Source: an uncultured Clostridia bacterium
GTDB lineage: Bacteria; Bacillota; Clostridia; TANB77; CAG-508
Assembly (NCBI GenBank): GCA_947632745.1
Contig: CANRQH010000051.1
Coordinates: 1-9,497 of the forward strand
Direction of reading: 5' to 3'
Length of the DNA: 9,497 nucleotides
In this document: one piece after another, positions 1 to 5,325 of the stretch
Position numbering within the stretch: the first letter of the stretch is position 1
Layout: every line of letters starts with the position of its first letter
The notes under the pieces: generated by a model
What the model saw: only the letters and a program-made list of their open reading frames with translations
Told to the model about the DNA's origin: nothing
Databases searched by the model: none
Position numbers and translations under genes: made by a program

Positions 1-599
1 GTATTTAAAAGCTCTGCCATTTTTTCTATATCTTGCTCTTTATTTTCTCCTAATTTTCCCGGAACTATTCCAACAGATGAAGCTTTTCCATTTGTAGCTA
101 TTTCTTTGCCATTTCTGTCAAGTATTGTTCCTCTTTTTGCCTCTACTGTATTTACTCTAACTTTATCTTTTTCTCCAAGCTGTGGAAAAATTAGATTTGA
201 ACTCCAAGAAATTTTATATTCTTTTTGTTTGTTTAATGTAACTGTATTTTCAAATGAAATTTGTCCACCTGATGCGTTCATTTGAGTCGAATATTTTATG
301 TTTTTAGTTTTAGAATCGACTTTTTCTACTTCATTTATAGTTACTTGCATATTAGACATGTCAATTCCTTCGTATATATTTTTATTTCTAGTAACAAAAT
401 CTTCTTTTGATATTTTTTGCTTGCTCTCATCATCTAAGTATTCATACATTTCTTCGTATTTTTGTTCATTTATTTTTGATATATATTCGTTTAATATTTC
501 TTCTGGCTTTTTTACTTGATTTTTTATAAATAAATATGCACCAATTGCAATTATAATTAGAACAATTATTGTAATAAAAATTATTATTTTTTTCTTCAT
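1..599 (-). CDS. Class B penicillin-binding protein with MecA-type N-terminal domain (N-terminal part only; runs off the window)
   Basis: This is the first 199 codons of a membrane-anchored peptidoglycan transpeptidase that would cross-link the cell wall outside the membrane. The start is ATG at 597-599, preceded by AGAAAGGA with an 11-base gap. Residues 1-4 are MKKK, followed by one hydrophobic segment at about 5-23 (signal anchor). Residues about 30-125 are lysine- and glutamate-rich, with an EEILNEYISKINEQKYEEMY stretch typical of the NTF2-like MecA_N domain of PBP2a and Bacillus PbpC. The pedestal/dimerisation domain then begins with R156-G-T-I-L-D-R-N-G164, the conserved start of class B PBPs. 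The catalytic transpeptidase motifs (SxxK, SxN, KTG) lie beyond the window, so activity cannot be judged. It lies 103 bases downstream of the phosphorylase gene on the same strand. MecA_N homologues occur in intrinsically beta-lactam-tolerant Gram-positives, but resistance is not shown here. Confidence 0.88.
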   Translation of the reverse strand, partial: MKKKIIIFITIIVLIIIAIGAYLFIKNQVKKPEEILNEYISKINEQKYEEMYEYLDDESKQKISKEDFVTRNKNIYEGIDMSNMQVTINEVEKVDSKTKNIKYSTQMNASGGQISFENTVTLNKQKEYKISWSSNLIFPQLGEKDKVRVNTVEAKRGTILDRNGKEIATNGKASSVGIVPGKLGENKEQDIEKMAELLN

Positions 600-643
600 G
601 TTTAAGTACTTCCTTTCTATGTTTTTATATTTATCCATACTTA

Positions 644-704
644 AAAAATTATAAAAATAAAGAATTGTCAATTAGTTTTTTATACAGTTTATTTTTAAAT
701 TTTT
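644..704. repeat. A/T-only inverted repeat between the phosphorylase and PBP genes
   Basis: The arms at 644-661 and 688-704 match over about 17 bases with one unpaired base, around a 26-base loop. The stem holds only A:T pairs, so it would be a weak terminator and may be chance in such AT-rich DNA. A TTGACA box reads on the minus strand at 666-671 inside the loop, but no convincing -10 box lies 16-18 bases below it. I therefore do not call a promoter for the PBP gene. Confidence 0.25.
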
Positions 705-1966
705 ATATTACTTTATAAATTTGCAACAACTTTTCATACACTATTTTTGCCTTATCCATATCATTTGCATAAACAGTTGCAAGTAAACTTCCTTTTTCTA
801 CTTTATCATTTACTTTTTGATTAAGTACAATTCCGAACTGCTTTATCTATTTCATCTTCTTTTCTTACTCTTCCAGCACCTAAAAAACATGCAAGTTCTC
901 CAATTTCTTTTGCATTTATTTCTTGTATTATTCCACATTTATCGGAAATTACTTTTAATTCATATTTAGCTTTCTCAAATTTATCTGTATTTTCTAAATA
1001 AGATATGTCCCCTCCTTGATTTTGTACCATTTGCTTAAACTTTTCATATGCTAGACCTTGGTTTATAGAATCTAACATTTTTTGTTTGTTTTCTTCTAAA
1101 TTCTCTCCCTGTCCAGCTAATTTTATCATGTAACTTCCTAGTTCTAAAACAATATTTTTTAAATCTTCTGGCATTTGCTTTCCTTTTAGAAAATTGATTG
1201 CTTCTATTATTTCTAAAGTATTTCCAACAGCATATCCTATTGGTTCGTCCATTGGGGTAAATATGCTTTTTACTTCTCTATTTGCTAATTCTCCTATTTT
1301 TTCCATTTTGTTAGCTAAAAGCTTAGCGTCTTCTATATTTTTCATAAAGGCACCTTTGCCATAAGTTACTTCTAATACTATTTTATTGCTACCCAATGCA
1401 ATTTTCTTGCTCATTATACTTGATGCAATTAATGAAATATTATCTACACAATTTATGCTATCTCTTAACTCATATATTTTTTTATCTGCTGGTGCTAAGT
1501 TTTTAGTTTGCCCTATCATACTTATTCCAACTTTGTGTATATTTTCTTTAAATTTTGTAATGTCTATATTTGTATTATATCCTGGTATAGCTTCCATTTT
1601 ATCTACTGTTCCACCAGTAAATCCTAGCCCTCTTCCTGACATTTTTGCAACAGGTATTCCTAAAGATGCTATAATTGGAAGAAGTATTATAGAAACCTTG
1701 TCTCCGACTCCACCTGTACTATGCTTATCTACTATTGTTTCTCCAAATTCAGATAAGTCTATAACTTCTCCTGATTTTGCCATACTAAATGTAAGATAAG
1801 TCAACTCTTCATCTGTCATACCATTTATATATATTGCCATAATTAAACTAGAAGCCTGATAATCTGTGATTTCTCCATTTGTGTAGCCTTGAATAAAAAA
1901 TTCTATTTCTTCTTTGCTTAAAACATTTTTGTCTCTTTTTTTAGCTATAATGTCTAAAATATTCAT
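703..1966 (-). CDS. pdp: Pyrimidine-nucleoside phosphorylase, encoded with a +1 frameshift at an in-frame CGG codon
   Basis: The enzyme cleaves uridine and thymidine/deoxyuridine with phosphate to give the base and (deoxy)ribose-1-phosphate, a cytoplasmic salvage reaction. Family motifs are clear: K81-H-S-T-G-G-V-G-D-K90 (phosphate binding), the signature SGRGLGFTGGTVDKME (about 110-125), YELRDS and SIMSKK (base-binding Arg and Lys). One deviation is VTYGKGAFMK where relatives usually have VKTGxGAFMK. The ATG at 1964-1966 fits AAGGAG six bases upstream better than the adjacent GTG. In frame 0 the gene stops at 821 after AVRNCT. Omitting one base (835) gives GIVLNQKVNDKVEKG and a tail ending at 703, which is the C-terminal domain of the family. 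The restored length is 420 residues, near the usual 430. Alternatives are a recent pseudogene or a sequence error; the pattern of the other two sites argues against both. Confidence 0.92.
832..838 (-). other. Putative +1 frameshift site 1: GUU CGG A in the phosphorylase gene
   Basis: The minus strand reads GCA GTT CGG AAT TGT ACT TAA in frame 0. Skipping the C at 835 gives GCA GTT GGA ATT GTA CTT, that is A-V-G-I-V-L, the expected start of the C-terminal phosphorylase domain. In frame 0 the stop follows four codons after the GTT. Val-Gly at this place is the normal family sequence. Direct observation: the C is extra relative to the family reading. Inference: the ribosome slips +1 at the unused CGG codon. 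Confidence 0.75.
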
Positions 1967-1989
1967 CACTAACTCCTTTTAAAAAATTT

Positions 1990-2127
1990 ATTTAAAATGT
2001 ATTAATTTGAAATACCGCGTAAGCGACCAAACGAACAAAGTGAGTGCGATTGGAGCAACTTTCATACTAGTTTTTTTTAATATGGAAGTTGCGACACACA
2101 AGGTATAAAAATTAATACATTTTAAAT
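1990..2127. repeat. 138-base nested inverted repeat (MITE-like or palindromic element) between rnhB and the phosphorylase gene
   Basis: The outer arms at 1990-2008 and 2109-2127 are perfect 19-base inverted copies (ATTTAAAATGTATTAATTT). Inside them TACC (2013-2016) faces GGTA (2102-2105). A second hairpin pairs GCAACTTTCATA (2055-2066) with TATGGAAGTTGC (2081-2092, one G:T pair) around a T-rich loop. The central part (2017-2053) is clearly less AT-rich than its surroundings, with a GCG-rich start and the words CGAACAAAGTGAGTGCGATT. It encodes no credible protein. It begins 6 bases past the rnhB stop and ends 24 bases before the phosphorylase start. It may be a mobile palindromic element, an RNA structure that sets relative expression, or an mRNA-processing site. 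Confidence 0.7.
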
Positions 2128-2132
2128 TATAT

Positions 2133-2759
2133 TCATATAAAATTTTTAATAAAACTCCTTCTATGTATTGGGCATGGACCATATTGTTTTAATGCTGCTA
2201 TGTGTTTTGCAGTTCCATATCCTTTATGTGCTGCAAAGCCATACTCTGGATAGACTTTATCCCATTCTCTCATTATTCTATCCCTTGTAACCTTTGCAAT
2301 TATTGAAGCAGCAGCTATTGAATAGCATTTAGCATCTCCTTTTATTATGGATTTATAAGGGATTCCTAACGTATCTATCCCAGTCAAAGCATCAACCATT
2401 ATTATGTTTGGTTTTTGCTCCATTTGTTTTATTGCCATTGTTAGTCCCTTTTTTGTAGCTTGCAATATATTTATTTCATCTATTTCTTCTGGATACACTA
2501 TTCCAACTCCATAACTTATTGCTTCATTAATTATGATTTCATATAGTTTTTCTCTTTTATTTTCAGAAACTTTTTTGGAATCATTTACTCCTTCTATCAT
2601 AGAATCTGGTTTTAAAATTACAGCCCCAACAACAACAGGACCAGCTAGTGGTCCTCTTCCTGCTTCATCTATTCCTGCAATGTATTTTATTCCTTTATCA
2701 AAAAATTCTTTTTCTATTTCTTTTAATTTTACTAATCTTGCTTCTTCTTTTTCCTTCAT
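2133..2759 (-). CDS. rnhB: Ribonuclease HII
   Basis: RNase HII cuts the RNA strand of RNA:DNA hybrids and starts removal of single misincorporated ribonucleotides from DNA. The 208-residue product matches the family (roughly 200-255 residues). Catalytic carboxylates are visible: D31-E32 in GIDEAGRGPLAGPVV, D123 in IIMVDAL, and D142 in KGDAKCYSIAAASIIAKVTRD. The substrate-sensing GRG loop is at 34-36, and HKGYGTAKH near the C-terminus is also typical. The start ATG at 2757-2759 directly follows the stop (2760-2762) of the frame-restored prepilin-like gene upstream, with AGGGGA about 10 bases before it, so translation is probably coupled. No in-frame CGG occurs. The gene is complete and ordinary; the identification is secure. 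Confidence 0.96.
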   Translation of the reverse strand: MKEKEEARLVKLKEIEKEFFDKGIKYIAGIDEAGRGPLAGPVVVGAVILKPDSMIEGVNDSKKVSENKREKLYEIIINEAISYGVGIVYPEEIDEINILQATKKGLTMAIKQMEQKPNIIMVDALTGIDTLGIPYKSIIKGDAKCYSIAAASIIAKVTRDRIMREWDKVYPEYGFAAHKGYGTAKHIAALKQYGPCPIHRRSFIKNFI

Positions 2760-3321
2760 TTAGTTTTCTTCCCCTATTTCTGATTGTAGACTTGATAATG
2801 TGTAATATATTTTATCATTATATTTTATACCTTCTGTATATACAACATCCAATTTTGTGAAATCTTGTGTACTATATACAACAATATAATTTTCTATATT
2901 TTCTATATCTTTAAGTCCCATTTTTTCCATTGTTCCTTGAGTTACTTTATAGCTCTCATATTCTGCACCTAATGCCTCATCTAATCCGAACTATTTTTTC
3001 ATCTAAAGCTTCTACTTTTTCCATTGCATAATCATTTTGAAACAATTCTTGCTTTTTAGCAGATTTTTCTTCAGTAGCAACATTCCATGTTTTTGAATTT
3101 ATCTCTTCTGCTATAACTTTTGCTTTTGCCTTTATGGAAATCATATTTGTTTTGTAATTGTCCACTTTTATTTGTTTTATTAAATTTGTTCCTTGTGTAA
3201 TTGAAATTCCAGCTATTATACTAATAACAATTATCATTATTACTAGAGAAATTATTGTAATACCTTTATCATTGTTAAATCTTTCATATTTAATTCTTCC
3301 ATTACTTTTTAAATTTTTCAT
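2760..3321 (-). CDS. Prepilin-like membrane-anchored protein, encoded with a +1 frameshift at an in-frame CGG codon
   Basis: The exact function is not recognised. The N-terminus carries a positive stretch, then NNDKG followed by ITIISLVIMIIVISIIAGISI, the pattern of the type IV prepilin/pseudopilin cleavage and methylation segment. The predicted cut is after that Gly. As in many clostridial 'GIT(L/I)ISLVI' proteins the usual Glu at position +5 is Ser. A charged, probably extracellular domain follows. Frame 0 stops at 2977 after EKIVRIR. Skipping base 2988 gives EKIVGLDEALGAEYESYKVT and 75 more residues, ending TAA at 2760-2762, exactly against the rnhB start codon. Total length is 186 residues. 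I chose ATG 3319-3321, 12 bases after TTAGAAAGGA; the ATG at 3331-3333 touches that site and is too close. It lies between ispH and rnhB and is probably co-transcribed with both. Confidence 0.75.
2985..2991 (-). other. Putative +1 frameshift site 2: GUU CGG A in the prepilin-like gene
   Basis: The minus strand reads ATA GTT CGG ATT AGA TGA in frame 0, a stop four codons after the GTT. Skipping the C at 2988 gives ATA GTT GGA TTA GAT GAG and an open frame of 75 codons. The new frame has the same base and codon character as the upstream part and ends at the base next to the rnhB ATG. The heptamer GTTCGGA is identical to site 1. Confidence 0.72.
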
Positions 3322-3333
3322 CTTTAATTTCAT

Positions 3334-3343
3334 TCCTTTCTAA
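3334..3343 (-). promoter_or_regulatory. Extended ribosome binding site that decides the prepilin-like start
   Basis: The minus strand reads TTAGAAAGGA, complementary to the far 3' tail of a clostridial-type 16S rRNA (UCCUUUCUAA) rather than only to the CCUCC core. An ATG follows immediately and is too close to be used. A second in-frame ATG lies 12 bases after the site and is the likely start. Confidence 0.6.
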
Positions 3344-3364
3344 TGTATAAATTTGGAATATCAT

Positions 3365-4219
3365 TTAACCTTTACTCTTTACTTTTATTATTATTTTTTC
3401 AATATCTTCTTTTGGGGTTGATGCTCCAGCCATTATCCCTACTTTGTTTATACCATCTAATTGCTCTAAATCTAGTTCATCTGCATTTTCTACCCAAATT
3501 CCTTTTTTACAATATTCTTTGGATATATCATAGAGTTTACTCGTGTTTGAACTTTTTTTATCTCCAATTATTATCATCATGTCTACTTGTTTTGATATTT
3601 CTATTGTCTCTTTTTGCCTAATTTCTGTTGCATTACATATTGTTTTTTGTATTACTACATTTTTATCTACTAATTTATTTTTTAATATTTGAGCTATATC
3701 ATCAAATTTCTTTGAATTATATGTTGTTTGTGCCACAATTAAAATATTGCTTATTTTAGATTTTTTTATAATTTCTACAGCTTGCTCTATTTCATCTTTT
3801 TCTTGTAATATGTAAGAATTTTCTCCACAAAAGCTAATTGTTGCAACAGCTTCTGGATGTTCTTTTATTCCAATTAAGATTATAAAAAATCCATCTTTAC
3901 TGTATTCTTCCGCAATTTTATGAATTTTTAATACCTTAGGACAAGTTAAATCTTTTATTTTTAAATCCATTTGCTCAATTTTTTTATATGTATCTTTAGT
4001 TGCACCATGTGCTCTAATAATAACTGTTCCTTTTGCTTCTTCTACATTTTTTATAAATTTTATTCCTATAGATTCTAAATCTTTTATTACATTTTTATTG
4101 TGTACTATTTCTCCTAAACAGCAAATTTCTTCATTTTCTTTTATTTGTTTTTTTGCTTCTTCTACCGCCGTTTTTACTCCAAAACAAAATCCCGCCGTTT
4201 TTCCTAATATTATTTCCAT
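3365..4219 (-). CDS. ispH: 4-hydroxy-3-methylbut-2-enyl diphosphate reductase (IspH/LytB)
   Basis: IspH performs the last step of the MEP pathway, reducing HMBPP to isopentenyl and dimethylallyl diphosphate with a [4Fe-4S] cluster. The 284-residue product has all key residues: cluster cysteines C12 (GFCFGV), C93 (LTCPKV) and C195 (ICNATEIRQ); substrate histidines H40 (EIVHN), H71 (RAHGA) and H121 (EHPEA); and proton donor E123. QTTYN (164-168) and the SSNTSKL motif also fit. I chose ATG 4217-4219 because residue 1 then begins MEIILGKTAGFCFGVK, as in the family, 12 bases after AGAAAGGA. Longer upstream readings run into a noncoding inverted repeat. Downstream, the prepilin-like gene and rnhB follow closely, suggesting one transcript. 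The short three-base-codon spelling contains CGG only out of frame (GCG GAA, ACG GCG). Identification is secure. Confidence 0.97.
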   Translation of the reverse strand: MEIILGKTAGFCFGVKTAVEEAKKQIKENEEICCLGEIVHNKNVIKDLESIGIKFIKNVEEAKGTVIIRAHGATKDTYKKIEQMDLKIKDLTCPKVLKIHKIAEEYSKDGFFIILIGIKEHPEAVATISFCGENSYILQEKDEIEQAVEIIKKSKISNILIVAQTTYNSKKFDDIAQILKNKLVDKNVVIQKTICNATEIRQKETIEISKQVDMMIIIGDKKSSNTSKLYDISKEYCKKGIWVENADELDLEQLDGINKVGIMAGASTPKEDIEKIIIKVKSKG

Positions 4220-4231
4220 GTTGAAATGCAT

Positions 4232-4239
4232 TCCTTTCT
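4232..4239 (-). promoter_or_regulatory. Extended ribosome binding site that decides the ispH start
   Basis: AGAAAGGA on the minus strand is followed directly by an ATG (4229-4231) and, 12 bases after the site, by the family-consistent ATG (4217-4219). The layout AGAAAGGA-ATG-N9-ATG is the same as before the prepilin-like and response-regulator genes. Confidence 0.65.
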
Positions 4240-4266
4240 GATTTTTTGTATTTAATGTTGGAAAAG

Positions 4267-4369
4267 AATTAAATTTTGACAAGGCAAAATTTATTTTAAA
4301 GGCAAGGGAGCATACTGTTTGTATGTAACCGCGTTTAAAATAAATTTTAACGCAGTCAAAATTGTAATT
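4267..4369. repeat. 103-base nested inverted repeat between the response regulator and ispH
   Basis: Nearly the whole stretch can fold on itself. AATTTTGAC (4272-4280) pairs with GTCAAAATT (4355-4363), AAAATTTATTTTAAA (4286-4300) with TTTAAAATAAATTTT (4334-4348), and CATAC (4311-4315) with GTATG (4321-4325) around a TGTTT loop; an outer AATTA/TAATT extends the stem. Short GC-containing bulges interrupt it. It shares the words ACCGCGT and CAAGG with the element at 1990-2127, though in swapped order and with different arms. In the minus-strand transcript it lies between the regulator terminator and the ispH start, so it would sit at or just upstream of the ispH 5' leader. No protein is encoded. 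Confidence 0.7.
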
Positions 4370-4396
4370 ATTTTTCAACCCGCCCTTATTTTTAAT

Positions 4397-4429
4397 AAAA
4401 GAGCTTAACCATATATATTAAGCTCTTTT
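4397..4429 (-). terminator. Intrinsic terminator of the response-regulator gene
   Basis: A perfect 12-base-pair stem (AAAAGAGCTTAA at 4397-4408 with TTAAGCTCTTTT at 4418-4429) encloses a 9-base loop. In the minus-strand transcript it begins six bases after the stop codon and ends in UUUUAUU. The opposite strand also has a T run (4429-4436), but no plus-strand gene is seen. Confidence 0.85.
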
Positions 4430-4434
4430 CTTTT

Positions 4435-5187
4435 TTATGTTGCTATATAATATCCTACTCCTCTTTTTGTAATTAATATTCTTGGATTTGATGTATCTCT
4501 CTCAATTTTTTCTCTTATACGTCTTACTGTTACATCTACTGTTCTTATGTCTCCATAATATTCATATCCCCAAACCTTTTCAAGTAATGTTTCTCTTGTA
4601 ACCACTTGTCCTGGATCTGCTGCTAAAAATTTTAATACTTCAAATTCTCTTAAAGTTAAATCTACTATTTTATCATTAACCATAACTTCGTATCTATCTA
4701 AGTCTAATGTTAATACTCCAACTTTTATTACATTTGTTCTTTTTATTTCTTTATTTTCAACATTTTCGTCTTCATTTTTCTCTTCTTTTTCTGTTTCTAA
4801 TAAAACGTCTGCTTTTCTTAAATTTGCTTTTACTCTTGCTAATAATTCCCTTACGCTAAATGGTTTTGTTATATAATCGTCTGCTCCTAACTCTAAACCT
4901 AGAATTTTATCTAGTTCTTCGTCTTTTGCTGTTACCATTAAAATTGGAACATTCATCATATTTTTTATTCTTTTGCAAACAGATAATCCATCTAGTTTTG
5001 GAAGCATTATATCAAGTAGAATTAAATCTGGCTTTTTTTCTTGTGCAACATCTATTGCCTCTAGTCCATCTTTTGCCTCTATAACGTTGTATCCTTCTTT
5101 TTCTAGGTTATGTGTTAATAGATTTATAATCATTTTTTCATCATCAACTATTAATATAGTTTTTTTGAAATTATCAACTTCTTCCAT
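4435..5187 (-). CDS. walR: OmpR/PhoB-family response regulator, WalR (YycF)-like, without an adjacent kinase gene
   Basis: The 250-residue protein is a cytoplasmic two-component regulator. The receiver domain (about 9-125) has the acidic pocket D15-D16, phospho-acceptor D59 (LILLDIMLP), T86 and K108 (ITKPF). A glutamate/lysine-rich linker (about 128-150) follows, longer than in Bacillus WalR. The winged-helix DNA-binding domain (about 152-250) reads VTRETLLEKVWGYEYYGD, then VDVTVRRIREKIE and RGVGYYIAT, which closely resembles WalR, the essential regulator of cell-wall metabolism. I chose ATG 5185-5187, 12 bases after AGAAAGGA. It has its own promoter (5294-5322) and a terminator six bases after its stop codon. 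WalR is normally followed at once by walK; here the next gene is ispH. The assignment to WalR rather than a paralogue is likely but not certain. Confidence 0.85.
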   Translation of the reverse strand: MEEVDNFKKTILIVDDEKMIINLLTHNLEKEGYNVIEAKDGLEAIDVAQEKKPDLILLDIMLPKLDGLSVCKRIKNMMNVPILMVTAKDEELDKILGLELGADDYITKPFSVRELLARVKANLRKADVLLETEKEEKNEDENVENKEIKRTNVIKVGVLTLDLDRYEVMVNDKIVDLTLREFEVLKFLAADPGQVVTRETLLEKVWGYEYYGDIRTVDVTVRRIREKIERDTSNPRILITKRGVGYYIAT

Positions 5188-5199
5188 AATTACTGACAT

Positions 5200-5207
5200 T
5201 CCTTTCT
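5200..5207 (-). promoter_or_regulatory. Extended ribosome binding site that decides the response-regulator start
   Basis: AGAAAGGA is followed directly by an ATG (5197-5199) and then by a second in-frame ATG (5185-5187) after 12 bases. The first ATG abuts the site and is unlikely to be used; the second puts the receiver-domain strand at residues 10-16, as usual. Confidence 0.6.
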
Positions 5208-5293
5208 CTAAAGGCATAAATCTCAATTAATAATTCCTAAATATTGGATATTATTCAACCTTGAGCCCCCTAAATCTACTCTTTATGTTATTT

Positions 5294-5322
5294 AATATAT
5301 CACATTTATAATTTTTATACAA
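5294..5322 (-). promoter_or_regulatory. Sigma-A-type promoter for the response-regulator gene
   Basis: The minus strand has -35 TTGTAT (5317-5322), a 17-base spacer and -10 TATATT (5294-5299) preceded by TGA, an extended -10. Transcription would start near 5287, giving a leader of about 100 bases. The leader includes a weak hairpin (5229-5255, GGA-side arm with one bulge). The -35 box lies only four bases past the mfd stop codon, so the regulator can be expressed apart from mfd. Confidence 0.65.
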
Positions 5323-5325
5323 GTT

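Noticed and set aside
666..671. TTGACA as a -35 box for the PBP gene
   Set aside because: The best TATAAT lies only 12 bases downstream and nothing convincing lies at 16-18 bases.
1988..2182. 64-codon minus-strand open frame across the rnhB/phosphorylase gap
   Set aside because: It lies on the nested inverted repeat and overlaps the end of rnhB in another frame, with no protein-like character.
4267..4369. Riboswitch or T-box before ispH
   Set aside because: The structure is one long near-perfect hairpin with no conserved aptamer or T-box motif that I can recognise.
4220..4378. 53-codon N-terminal extension of IspH
   Set aside because: It would read through the 4267-4369 hairpin; the internal ATG at 4217-4219 gives the exact family N-terminus and has a binding site.
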